DNA of 64,000 bases from Desulforhopalus sp. Lineage in GTDB: Bacteria > Desulfobacterota > Desulfobulbia > Desulfobulbales > Desulfocapsaceae. The notes beneath the pieces are model-generated. The model had not been told where the DNA came from, did not search any database, and saw only the letters and a list, made by a program, of their open reading frames with translations. The DNA lies in NCBI GenBank assembly GCA_030247675.1, contig JAOTRX010000008.1, positions 220,486 through 284,485 on the forward strand, given 5' to 3'. How positions within the stretch are numbered: the stretch's first letter is position 1; the number at the start of each line of letters is the position of its first letter. A program made the translations under genes and the position numbers. Below are positions 9,728 to 17,798 of this stretch, in pieces.

Positions 9728-9901
9728 TCAGGTCCGTCCGGACTGCGCCGAGGCCTGTCTGGCTTCCAGCAGGGTGATCATGACTGGCGCGGTAGCCGCG
9801 GCAATGCCCAGGGCGGCGAGTTTTTTCAAGGCCTCACGCCGTTCAGCATCGAGAACATCATTGTCAGAAAGCATTTCTTCATCGGTTTTGTTGTTTTCCA
9901 T
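9728..9901 (-). CDS. 57-aa peptide with RR/KK hydrophobic segment, candidate substrate of the locus
   Basis: Small protein: a very acidic N-terminus (residues 1-20), then RREALKKLAALGIAAATAP, VMITLLEARQASA and a short tail ending QSGRT. The order acidic leader, Arg/Lys pair, hydrophobic stretch and ASA is like a twin-arginine-type or RiPP-type leader, but the RR lacks the usual S/TRRxFLK context. Start ATG 9901 is fixed by a strong GGGAGGT ribosome binding site at 9912-9906; a longer in-frame reading exists but has no such site. It is the first gene of a leftward unit: peptide, PqqD/HprK-like protein, glutaminyl cyclase. I infer it is the peptide acted on by these proteins, but it could instead be a small exported or membrane protein. 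No database family name is claimed. Confidence 0.7.
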   Translation of the reverse strand: MENNKTDEEMLSDNDVLDAERREALKKLAALGIAAATAPVMITLLEARQASAQSGRT

Positions 9902-10039
9902 CTGTACCTCCCGTACCGTTCCAGTTATAAGTAAAAAAAACACCTCAACCTTTTCGTATAGAAAACCATTCTTACTGAAAAGCAAAGACCAATTCTCGGT
10001 GTATCGATAATTTTTGATGGACTCGATCCGCGCTGGCGA

Positions 10040-11311
10040 GTGTCTGCCATACGTGTATACGGCCAGCTGGATGACCAGAGGAGATGTTTGCAGACAATGC
10101 GGTCACCACTTCTTGAACTCTGTGCCCGAGCTACCGGACACCAGGAACAGTACAAGCTCTTGCACGACCAATGCCAGCTCTGCAAGGATTGGGAGGCTGT
10201 CGTCCTGCGCGCCGAGAAGGAGGGGATGACTCCCCTGCTCAGCAAACATCTCGCCGAGTCACAGGCATCCTACCCGGAGCATATCCGCATCCTCCTCGAT
10301 TTTCTCGATAAGCGATACAAACATCACACGGCAGTCCGCCTGCAGGTGCTGCAAGAGGTGCTGGAGATTTGGGCGGAGGAGCAACTCACTCCTCTGCTGA
10401 TTAAGGGAGCGGCTCTTTGCCATACCGCCTATGCCGATCCGGCGCTCCGACCCATGCGGGACATGGATATCCTCTTTGCTCCGAACGAAGCGGTGCGTGC
10501 CCAAAGGCTCTTACAATCCCTTGCCTTTGTTCCATCGACTGCAGCCATTCCTGCCGACCACCATCATCTGCCGGCCCTCCTGAAAACCGTGCAGGGAATA
10601 GTGATATGTATCGAGATTCATCATGGCATGTATCCCAACTGTCCTCCGTATTATCCCGAGGTGAATTTTGACAAACTCTTGGCAACCTCCCGAAAACTCA
10701 CCATTGGCACGACCGGAGCCCTGACACTCGGTGACATGGAGACACTGGACTACATATACCAGCACGCCTTTCGACCACCTCTTGCCTACGAATCATTTAA
10801 GCTGATCAGCGTTGCCGACCTTGTCAGCCTAACCGAAAAAAACCTTGGCAATCTCGACTGGCCTAGGATCCGCCAGAAATACCCCCTTGTTTACAACGCC
10901 ATTCCCCTTATGCACCATGTCGTACCCTGGGATTTCACCAAGGTTCCCCGGGACTTTGTTCCCCAGAGGGATCATCGCCGCCGGCTCGCTCCGCGTCCTT
11001 TTACCGGCTGGCCAAACCGCAAGCTGCGAGAAATGCGGGCCGAAGGTCTTGGCTACGGCAGGGTGCTTTTCCACACCTTTATGCCATCTCTGTGGTGGTT
11101 TCGGGTCTTTTATGGGGTTATGACATGGAGCAGGTTACTGGTCGTGATCCTGATCACCCATCCCCGCCAGGTGTTTTGGTGGATACGCCTGTATTGCCAG
11201 TTTCTCCCACTCGGCGACCGGCAGTCAAGAGACCAACCCGTCCCTGCCTACCCCCTGGTGCGGCGACTGGCGATGTGGGCCATGAATATAAGTAAATACT
11301 TTAAAAATTAA
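10040..11311 (+). CDS. Nucleotidyltransferase-family protein (NTP_transf_5-like)
   Basis: Predicted member of the uncharacterised nucleotidyltransferase family often found beside PqqD/HprK-like genes. The active-site region is LLIKGAALCHTAYADPALR followed by PMRDMDILFAP, where the two Asp of RDMD are the likely metal ligands; EIHHG near 195 supplies a further conserved acidic/His cluster. The C-terminal third has a strongly hydrophobic stretch (LWWFRVFYGVMTW, LLVVILITHP) that may be membrane associated. Start GTG 10040 gives 423 residues; ATG 10097 (404 residues, with AGAGGAG 13 nt upstream) is a serious alternative. It is divergent from the 57-aa peptide gene, with about 140 bp between them that must hold both promoters. 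The nucleotidyl acceptor is unknown. Confidence 0.75.
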   Translation: MSAIRVYGQLDDQRRCLQTMRSPLLELCARATGHQEQYKLLHDQCQLCKDWEAVVLRAEKEGMTPLLSKHLAESQASYPEHIRILLDFLDKRYKHHTAVRLQVLQEVLEIWAEEQLTPLLIKGAALCHTAYADPALRPMRDMDILFAPNEAVRAQRLLQSLAFVPSTAAIPADHHHLPALLKTVQGIVICIEIHHGMYPNCPPYYPEVNFDKLLATSRKLTIGTTGALTLGDMETLDYIYQHAFRPPLAYESFKLISVADLVSLTEKNLGNLDWPRIRQKYPLVYNAIPLMHHVVPWDFTKVPRDFVPQRDHRRRLAPRPFTGWPNRKLREMRAEGLGYGRVLFHTFMPSLWWFRVFYGVMTWSRLLVVILITHPRQVFWWIRLYCQFLPLGDRQSRDQPVPAYPLVRRLAMWAMNISKYFKN

Positions 11312-11330
11312 TGTGATGATTGCCATTGCC

Positions 11331-12884
11331 TCATCTGAGCCAGACCTCTACCCGGCGATTTTTTTCCTTGCCGGAAAGGGAAAGATTTGATGCAACGGGA
11401 AGCTCTGCACCACCGCTGGCAACATGATCAACGGCAACACCTCTTGACCGTAGCTGCTCGGCCACTATTTCCGCTCTAATTCTTGCCAGTCGCAAGTTCA
11501 TCTCGTAGTCACCGGCCTTGTCGGCAAAACCGGCAAGAATGATTTGCCGGTCACGGCGGTCTTGCAGAAAATCAGCTACCCGGCTGAGATCTCGTTCGGC
11601 CCGCGTGTCGAGAGCAACCTTGCCTGTTTGAAAACGGAAATTGAGGGAAAGACGCTCGGCGTCAGCGGTTGCTTTAAGATACTCCTGAACCATTACCGTG
11701 CTTTTTATCTGGGTCTGATCGATCTTTTCGCTATACAGAGTTTTGATATTCATACCAATAAAATCAATATTATTGGTGATTTCCTGTCCCTTTTGAGATT
11801 GGACAAATTCAATAAAATCTCGGACATACGAATTTTTGGGGTGAGTTTCCGTATACAGATACAAGCGTCTGACTATCGGATAATCCTCCGTGGCAACAGT
11901 AAGAAAGCTCGGCGATATAGGATTGGCGCCGGTCTCAGCAACGGCTATCGCTTTCGCTTCGTTGATACTCGGCAGACTGGTAAAACCTATCCCGAGGGGA
12001 TCCTGAGCAACCTGCGCTGATAGTTCCGGATTCGATTCGAACCGTCTGACACCTTGCTTCAACTTCATTTGGCCGAGAACAATCGCCTTGAAAGTGTCAT
12101 AGGTTCCGGAGTTTTCATCTCTTGCATAAACCGCTATCTTGCCCGGTTCACCTCCCACCTGCCGCCAGTTGGTCGTTTTTCCGGAGAAGATATCGGCAAG
12201 CTGTTTGATGCTGAGTGTATTGATTTTGTTACTTTTATTAACAACAACCGCAATACCGTCGAGGGCAATGACATGTTCATTGGCTGGCGAGGTCATTTCA
12301 CCGAGTTTGATGAGTTCGATAAACTCCTTTTCTTGTATTCTCCGGGAGGCCATGCCGATTTCGCATTGTTCCGTCGCAAGATCCTTAAAACCAGTAGCCG
12401 ATCCATGAGCGTGAATTTCCACTACCTTGATCGAATCCTTGAATTTTGCTTTTATAACTACCTCATTGGCCATATTCCCAGCAAACTGCTCGACCTTTTC
12501 AGCCCCAAGTATGGTGCTCAGATAGCCACTGACCAGAGCAGGAGCAAGCTTTGCGCCGATGGTATTCGAACCGTGCAGACGAAGAATGGTTTTTTCCGGT
12601 AGAATTGCAGTACCATCGGCATTAACAAGAGCCCCGAAGGAACTCGATTGGCCGGCCGCTCCTAGCTTTTCTGCTGATCGATCGGCAGCATAAAAACGCT
12701 CCGGAGATTCTGGAGAGGCAAGGGCAAAGGCTGGGACCATTACTCTGTCAGTAAAATGCACAGCCTGCAAAAGGACAACTATGACACACAAGGGCAGGAT
12801 CACAACCAGGGCAGAGAGGGTTCGTTTTCTCACTACCTGCAGAACACCCAAAAAACCTTCAACCCTAACACCTGTTGTTTTCAT
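11331..12884 (-). CDS. PstS-like phosphate-binding domain fused to OmpA-like domain
   Basis: Exported or membrane-anchored fusion. After a membrane segment near residues 20-40 (LSALVVILPLCVIVVLLQ) comes a PstS/PBP-like domain (about 75-345: RLHGSNTIGAKLAPALV, SATGFKDLATEQCEIGMASR, ALDGIAVVVNKSN, VYARDENSGTYDTFK), the fold that binds phosphate in Pst transporters. The C-terminal ~110 residues are an OmpA-like peptidoglycan-binding domain (NLRLARIRAEIVAEQL, ending KEKNRRVEVWL). Start ATG 12884 has GGTGAGGG just upstream; a further ATG at 12914 lacks a site. The fusion would hold a phosphate binder at the cell wall. It converges on the nucleotidyltransferase gene, and the PiT/DUF47 phosphate pair lies 0.65 kb upstream on the same strand; no pstCAB is seen. 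Confidence 0.88.
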   Translation of the reverse strand: MKTTGVRVEGFLGVLQVVRKRTLSALVVILPLCVIVVLLQAVHFTDRVMVPAFALASPESPERFYAADRSAEKLGAAGQSSSFGALVNADGTAILPEKTILRLHGSNTIGAKLAPALVSGYLSTILGAEKVEQFAGNMANEVVIKAKFKDSIKVVEIHAHGSATGFKDLATEQCEIGMASRRIQEKEFIELIKLGEMTSPANEHVIALDGIAVVVNKSNKINTLSIKQLADIFSGKTTNWRQVGGEPGKIAVYARDENSGTYDTFKAIVLGQMKLKQGVRRFESNPELSAQVAQDPLGIGFTSLPSINEAKAIAVAETGANPISPSFLTVATEDYPIVRRLYLYTETHPKNSYVRDFIEFVQSQKGQEITNNIDFIGMNIKTLYSEKIDQTQIKSTVMVQEYLKATADAERLSLNFRFQTGKVALDTRAERDLSRVADFLQDRRDRQIILAGFADKAGDYEMNLRLARIRAEIVAEQLRSRGVAVDHVASGGAELPVASNLSLSGKEKNRRVEVWLR

Positions 12885-13232
12885 CTTACCCTCACCGTTC
12901 AGTGAAAAATGCAAAGAAGTTTGTGATTACCGTATCTGCCCTCCTTCTCTTTTGTAAAAAAGATTGATTATACAGGAATTAGATTCTCGTTAGGTTTTAA
13001 TTGCCCGGCATTTTCTGCGAGATAACCAGCCGAGGGGAAATTGTACCAATCTTCTCAACACCCCACAAAGAATGGATATAACTATTGATTATCAATATAC
13101 AAAATCAATACCACCCCTTCTCCGGAAGCAATATTTAATCAAATCGTAACCCTATCGTAATGTATGCACCCTACCCTTTAATCTACGGTAAGTGTTGTTG
13201 CGGTAACCTCAACCAATCAAGGGTATATGATC
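12885..13232. other. Intergenic region with a palindrome, upstream of the PstS-OmpA gene
   Basis: No gene is convincing here. A perfect 7-1-7 palindrome TATTGAT-T-ATCAATA lies at 13083-13097 in AT-rich DNA, about 200 bp before the PstS-OmpA start, and could be a regulator site. I do not see a clear Pho box. Confidence 0.35.
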
Positions 13233-13424
13233 ATGATAGAATTTCTCACGGGCATAATCATTTTAGTAATACTCGGATTGATCGTGTGGTTTCAGTTTCA
13301 ATCATCGAAACTGCCACCAAATGCTCTGCTGCTGTTTGACGTCCTGCAGGAAATAGGCGGCGAGGGTACGCCCACCAATCCCCAGGAAGGCTCTCTGCGA
13401 GCGGAAAAACATTGCAAAGCATGA
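13233..13424 (+). CDS. Possible 63-aa single-helix membrane protein
   Basis: The N-terminal half is a textbook membrane helix (FLTGIIILVILGLIVWFQF) after a short MIE start; the C-terminal half is unremarkable. There is no strong ribosome binding site (AAGGGTAT before the ATG). It is not recognised as any family. A minus-strand reading frame overlaps its second half, and neither is clearly real. Low confidence. Confidence 0.25.
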   Translation: MIEFLTGIIILVILGLIVWFQFQSSKLPPNALLLFDVLQEIGGEGTPTNPQEGSLRAEKHCKA

Positions 13425-13539
13425 AGGAATACCAACCGGTACGAGAGAAAGCAGGGTTGCGACTGCAGACAGAATCCTCTTTTTCATTGAGGAATACAGC
13501 AGGAATGAGGGAAAAATATAGCCTATCAGTGGTGAGGGA

Positions 13540-14550
13540 TTACTGGCCGACGCCACAGACTTGCAGGAGAAGATAAAAAAAGCCGGCAACAGCAGCCGAA
13601 GCCGGAATGGTGACCACCCAGGCAAGGGCCAGGTTGGCGGCAACTTCCCAGCGAACAGCGGATAAACGCTTTGTGGAACCGACTCCGAAGATACATGCTG
13701 TGATGGTGTGGGTAGTGGAAATCGGTGCGCCAACCAACGAAGCACCGGTAATGACCATAGCAGCCGAGGTTTCAGCCGCAAAACCGGTAATTGGCTCCAG
13801 TTTTGAGATACGTTGGCCCATCGTTTTGATAATTTTCCATCCGCCAAGCGCGGTACCGAGCCCCATTGCCAAGGCGCAGGAGATTGTAACCCAAAAAGGA
13901 ACAATTACAGAATCGATCTGGTGAAAAAGCAGAAGGGCCAGAGTGATTACACCCATGGTTTTTTGCGCATCATTGAGGCCGTGACTGGTGGCCATAAAGG
14001 CGGCCGAGAGTATCTGCAGCTTTTTGAATTTCTGCGCGACATTCTTGCGGTTGGCATTGGCAAAAACAAACAGCAAGCCAAGCATCACCAGATAACTCAC
14101 AAGAAACCCGGCAAGAGGAGATAGTACCATTGGCAGGATGATTTTTTTCAGAATACTCATGCCGTTTAGGCTGGCAAAGCCTGAATGGGTAATCGCCGCG
14201 CCGATCAGTCCGCCGATCAGGGCGTGGGAGGATGAGGATGGAATACCAAAGTACCAGGTGATGAGGTTCCAGGCAATGGCGCCAATAAGAGCAGCCAGGA
14301 CCAGAATTTGACTGCCCATAACGATATCGGTGTTGACGATCCCCTTGCCCAAGGTATGCGCCACCTCACTGCCTAAAAGCGCACCGATCAGATTCAGTAC
14401 CGCCGCCATGAGTACCGCCGTTCGCGGGGTCAAAACATTGGTGCTGACCACTGTGGCGATGGCATTGGCACAATCATGCGCCCCGTTGGTGAAATCAAAA
14501 ATCAGGGCAATAACTACTATGACAATGAGCAGCAAGGGGACATCAAGCAT
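13540..14550 (-). CDS. pit: PiT-family inorganic phosphate transporter
   Basis: Inner-membrane low-affinity phosphate carrier (cation symport, possibly as metal-phosphate). It has about ten hydrophobic segments and both internal-repeat signatures: FTNGAHDCANAIATVVST near the N-terminus and VITGASLVGAPISTTHTI near residue 285. Length 336 is normal for the short bacterial type. Its ATG lies 8 nt inside the end of the DUF47 gene, so the two are translationally coupled, the standard arrangement for PiT with its PhoU-like partner. The PstS-OmpA fusion gene follows on the same strand, making a small phosphate region. Confidence 0.95.
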   Translation of the reverse strand: MLDVPLLLIVIVVIALIFDFTNGAHDCANAIATVVSTNVLTPRTAVLMAAVLNLIGALLGSEVAHTLGKGIVNTDIVMGSQILVLAALIGAIAWNLITWYFGIPSSSSHALIGGLIGAAITHSGFASLNGMSILKKIILPMVLSPLAGFLVSYLVMLGLLFVFANANRKNVAQKFKKLQILSAAFMATSHGLNDAQKTMGVITLALLLFHQIDSVIVPFWVTISCALAMGLGTALGGWKIIKTMGQRISKLEPITGFAAETSAAMVITGASLVGAPISTTHTITACIFGVGSTKRLSAVRWEVAANLALAWVVTIPASAAVAGFFYLLLQVCGVGQ

Positions 14551-15172
14551 TTTTTAGCACCACCTCTTCAATAGCATCCACCAGATCGTCTATCCTCTCG
14601 ATTACCTGCTCAATGCGATCATACACTTGTATCCATTTGATAATATCGACGACGCCGCTTATTTCGCTGACGGGCCCATCCTGTAACTCCGCCAGGCCGG
14701 TACTGAGCAACATCTCACAATCCAGCTTGAGATCCTTACTTTCCCTGACTATCGGTCCGACTTCCTCCCCACCTTGAAGAGCACCAATCAGTTTTCCTGT
14801 CGAGACGGCCATCATCTGTATATTTTCCATCATTTTTTGGGCAGGAAAGCGAATGCGGCCAAAACCGGAGATGTGGGTGCGGGTGGCAATGCTTTTCAGG
14901 ACATTAATCGAATCTTCTTGGGCAAGACTGATCCGATAAATATCTTCACGATCGATTGGGGTGATAAACGAACTGGAAAGCTGGCGGGCAATTTCGCGAC
15001 AAAGCTCGTCACCCCGCTCTTCCTTTATGGAAATTCGTTTGAGTGCCTCATCGACAAGACTGTAGTTATCGAAAAGTTGGCTAAGCTCCGTGGCAACATC
15101 CTTGAAGAGTTCATTTTGCTGAATCAGCAGGTCAAAAAAACGAATGGATTTGGGAAAAAGGGTAAATGCCAT
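14543..15172 (-). CDS. DUF47/PhoU-like regulator of the phosphate transporter
   Basis: All-helical PhoU-like protein of the DUF47 (TIGR00153) family, 209 residues. It starts FTLFPKSIRFFDLLIQQNE and has the helical signatures EERGDELCREIARQLSSSF, ITPIDREDIYRIS and VYDRIEQVIERIDDLVDAIEE. Such proteins are thought to modulate PiT activity at the membrane; the mechanism is not settled. AGGA is found a few bases before the ATG. It overlaps pit by 8 nt. Confidence 0.93.
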   Translation of the reverse strand: MAFTLFPKSIRFFDLLIQQNELFKDVATELSQLFDNYSLVDEALKRISIKEERGDELCREIARQLSSSFITPIDREDIYRISLAQEDSINVLKSIATRTHISGFGRIRFPAQKMMENIQMMAVSTGKLIGALQGGEEVGPIVRESKDLKLDCEMLLSTGLAELQDGPVSEISGVVDIIKWIQVYDRIEQVIERIDDLVDAIEEVVLKNA

Positions 15173-15360
15173 AACAAGAGTCCTGCCTGATTATTCAAAC
15201 GCTTCATCATCCAAGGGCCTTCCTTTGCTAATCAAGAACAAGTGCCCTGCCAAAACTTCGCCAAGTACCCCAGTAGTCTGTATCTCTCCCGCCATTTCTT
15301 TCGGGTATGAAAAGGGCTTCTCGGTGCGACCCGTAATACAAAGCTCAGATTAGGATTCTG

Positions 15361-15498
15361 TTAGATTTTCATTTGATTTTGGTTAGCGTTACATTCATTT
15401 CTTTTTTGGTGCGCAGAGTAATGAAACTCGCGCCGTCTCATCGCCTCTTCGATTCTGTTGTCACGCACAAAGATATTGGCAATGATCAACTTCATCAT
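15361..15498 (-). CDS. Possible 45-aa basic peptide, weakly ribosomal S21-like
   Basis: A short frame starts with two ATGs and reads KLIIANIFVRDNRIEEAMRR, followed by REFHYSAHQKRNE. The part VRDNRIEEAMRR and the Arg/His-rich follow-up are reminiscent of ribosomal protein bS21, but the middle helix of S21 is missing, so this could be a decayed copy or chance. Ribosome binding site is weak (AAGTGAG). It lies in the 390-bp gap between the DUF47 gene and the REC-LpxC gene. I hold this loosely. Confidence 0.22.
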   Translation of the reverse strand: MMKLIIANIFVRDNRIEEAMRRREFHYSAHQKRNECNANQNQMKI

Positions 15499-15560
15499 GG
15501 CTCACTTTTATAGAATAGCGTATCATGGTTTCTTTGTATGGTTAAAGAGAAAAACATTTT

Positions 15561-16901
15561 ATGGACACGAGAGACATGAATCCCATTTGTATCATAGATG
15601 ATCAGCCTTCCATTGGTAGCACAATTTCCAACGTTCTGATGGACGAGGGTTATCAAGCCCTGGTATTTCCTGATGCAGAGAGTTTCTTACAAAAGCTCGA
15701 CACACTCGAGCCCTCCCTTGTTATGCTAGATATCTGGCTTCCAGGGCTGGACGGTCTGGAGCTTCTGAAACGGTTACAAGGCCGATTCCCATCGCTGCCC
15801 ATCATAATGATGAGTGGGCATGCCGGTATTGAGACGGCGGTTACCGCGATAAAGGCCGGCGCCTACGATTTCATGGAAAAACCCTTACATCTTGAAGTAT
15901 TACTCGACAAGGTAAAATCTGCTATTAAGCATCGCCCTGCAAGGATCACATCGATCCTTCCTTCCGATACGGAACTCGAGATCGCCAGCGCCGACCTTTT
16001 AATGCCCCCCGGCATGGTGGAGGTTATAGATTCTACCGAACCGCAACGAACCCTTAAGGAGAATGTTGTCCTGAATGGCGTAGGCCTTCTGAGTGGCCGA
16101 AAAACGGGCATTATCCTCAGCCCTCTGGGGATAGATGAAGGGATCGTCTTTCAAACTCTCGACGGCCAAACCATCCGTGGTCATATCACCTCCTTAGCCA
16201 ATTTTTCCAAAACTGTCTCGTCAAAAACCTTTTCAGCCAACTCCACCACCCTCGATAATGGCCGGCAACAGGTGAGAACTGTCGAACACTTGATGGCAAT
16301 CTTTTCCATGTATGGCATAACAAACGTGCTTATAAAGGTCGACGATGAGGTGCCGAATGTAGATGGTTCAGCCAAGGATTTCTGTGCCCTTATTGAACAG
16401 GCAGGAATAGAGGCGCAACCAGCAACCACCAAGGTTGCCGTCATCCGTCAGAGGGTCGGAGTTGGCAATGATGAAAGGGATGAAAAGCATCTCCATGCTG
16501 AACCCTTTGATGGGTTCGAGATTGTGATGAGGGTTGATTATCCTTCTCCCATAGGCGAACAGATTTTCACCTTCAATCCTGAAAAAAAATCATTTGCAAA
16601 GGAAATAGCCCCAGCTCGATCATTCAATACCTTTGAAAATATCGAAATGGCACAAAGGCTTGGAAAGGTCGGTGGCGGATATCTTAACTCCCATATCATC
16701 ATGTACGAGGGTAAGGTTATCAATACCGAGCTGCGATATCCTGATGAATTTGTACGACACAAGATACTCGACCTGATAGGCGATCTCTATCTCCTCGGTT
16801 TTGCCATTAAAGGACGAATTACCGCTAATATGACATCTCATGGGTACAATCAGGCACTGGTAGAACGCCTGTACCAGGCTATCCAGAGTAATTCCGTATA
16901 A
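15561..16901 (+). CDS. lpxC: Response-regulator receiver domain fused to LpxC
   Basis: Lipid A biosynthesis deacetylase (removes acetate from UDP-3-O-acyl-GlcNAc, the committed step) carrying an N-terminal receiver domain. Residues 1-125 are a complete REC: acidic pair D13/D14, phospho-acceptor D57 in VMLDIWLPGLDG, S85 and K107 in MEKP. Residues ~163-446 are LpxC: TVEHLMA gives E242/H243; LRYPDEFVRHKILDLIGD gives the zinc ligands H400 and D404; SHGYN gives H427; IAPARSF and VPNVDGSAKDF are also conserved. So both halves should be active. No DNA-binding or AAA+ part exists. Ordinary LpxC has about 300 residues and no REC. Start ATG 15561 follows AAAGAGA; ATG 15576 is an alternative. The gene stands alone, without a neighbouring histidine kinase. 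The inference is direct phospho-control of LPS synthesis. Confidence 0.93.
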   Translation: MDTRDMNPICIIDDQPSIGSTISNVLMDEGYQALVFPDAESFLQKLDTLEPSLVMLDIWLPGLDGLELLKRLQGRFPSLPIIMMSGHAGIETAVTAIKAGAYDFMEKPLHLEVLLDKVKSAIKHRPARITSILPSDTELEIASADLLMPPGMVEVIDSTEPQRTLKENVVLNGVGLLSGRKTGIILSPLGIDEGIVFQTLDGQTIRGHITSLANFSKTVSSKTFSANSTTLDNGRQQVRTVEHLMAIFSMYGITNVLIKVDDEVPNVDGSAKDFCALIEQAGIEAQPATTKVAVIRQRVGVGNDERDEKHLHAEPFDGFEIVMRVDYPSPIGEQIFTFNPEKKSFAKEIAPARSFNTFENIEMAQRLGKVGGGYLNSHIIMYEGKVINTELRYPDEFVRHKILDLIGDLYLLGFAIKGRITANMTSHGYNQALVERLYQAIQSNSV

Positions 16902-16944
16902 AGCTGCCTCAACAGACTTGCGCCCTCAGTTAATGTTGGACAAA

Positions 16945-16978
16945 CAAAAAAAGGGATCTGCTTTACAGCAGATCCCTT
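16945..16978 (-). terminator. Rho-independent terminator of the PxxKW gene
   Basis: A perfect 12-bp stem AAGGGATCTGCT/AGCAGATCCCTT (16951-16962 and 16967-16978) with loop TTAC. On the minus strand it is followed by seven T residues (A-run at 16946-16952), so it ends leftward transcription from the 17006-17251 gene. It may also slow rightward transcription from the REC-LpxC gene that ends at 16901. Confidence 0.88.
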
Positions 16979-17005
16979 GCAAATCATAAAATTTGGCCCA
17001 GCGAG

Positions 17006-17251
17006 TTATTTTCTCTTCGAAGCGCGCTTTGCAGCCTTCAATGGGTTAACCCTGATTTTCACAACACTAATTTCCGGCTTTGCATGCGTTGCAAAATTGC
17101 AAAAACCCAATTTCCATTTAGCCGAAGGATTCACATAACTCCTGCAGTACTGAGCATTCTCACTTTCTACGATACGGCCACATCCTTCGCACTTATCAAT
17201 GATAGGCTGAAAACGACCATCAGCATAATTTACCGTCGCCTGATTCTCCAT
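17006..17251 (-). CDS. Small cysteine-rich PxxKW-type protein
   Basis: An 81-residue protein with four conserved-looking cysteines: DKCEGCGRIVE near residue 20 and YCRSYVNPSAKWKLGFCNF near 35-53, followed by a basic tail (AAKRASKRK). The spacing fits a zinc ribbon or iron-sulfur site, and the PxxKW string matches a small Cys-rich family known in sulfate reducers; the function of that family is unknown to me. Start ATG 17251 has an excellent GGAGGAC site. It has its own terminator and appears to be a single-gene unit. Confidence 0.75.
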   Translation of the reverse strand: MENQATVNYADGRFQPIIDKCEGCGRIVESENAQYCRSYVNPSAKWKLGFCNFATHAKPEISVVKIRVNPLKAAKRASKRK

Positions 17252-17798
17252 GTATTCGTCCTCCGATACGTCAAACTCTTGCTGGCGCTCCCATCGTCAC
17301 ACCAGGGGAAACAGCCGTGGTGAACCACGGACTGACACAAGTAGCAAATATAGAACCTCTCTATATAGCAAACCTGGGACAAAGAAACAAGCTTTTTAAA
17401 GCCGAACCGCTCATCATAACAGTTCTTCCTTACCTGCCACTTGAACAGCGGGATATTGAAGTAATGAAGTGATGAAACCTTCTCCCCTCCACATCAGCAA
17501 ATTGGCAAGTGGCCTTCTCCCGCGACCCCAAAATATATGCATGAGAAGAATTCTAATTTGCCATCATCGTTTCAGCAGATACGGATGAGCTCTTTTCCAT
17601 TAAAATATGCCCCACCCCCACAAGATGACAACCTGTCCTTACAACGTTCTAGAAATAATTTGCCAAGACAATGCAATAAAACTCCAGGACTTGTAATATG
17701 AAGCATCTTGTTATATAATCGATTTTACTTTCTGTTTGGAACGAATGGAGGTGTTTTCCTGACTCCTCTTGATATGCTCTCTAAAATTGGAGGCAAAG
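17252..17798. other. Intergenic region before pilC
   Basis: No gene seen in about 550 bp. It contains a small hairpin CCGTGG/CCACGG near 17312-17327, close upstream of the leftward PxxKW gene, and a promoter for pilC near the right end (listed separately). Confidence 0.5.
17691..17719 (+). promoter_or_regulatory. Sigma-70-type promoter of pilC
   Basis: TTGTAA at 17691-17696 and a consensus TATAAT at 17714-17719, separated by 17 bp. This is 80 bp before the pilC start and correctly oriented. Confidence 0.55.

Noticed and set aside
13302..13490. Small minus-strand frame beginning MKKRILSAVATLLSLVP after pit
   Set aside because: Signal-peptide-like opening, but no ribosome binding site, odd tail, and it overlaps another weak frame; not enough support.
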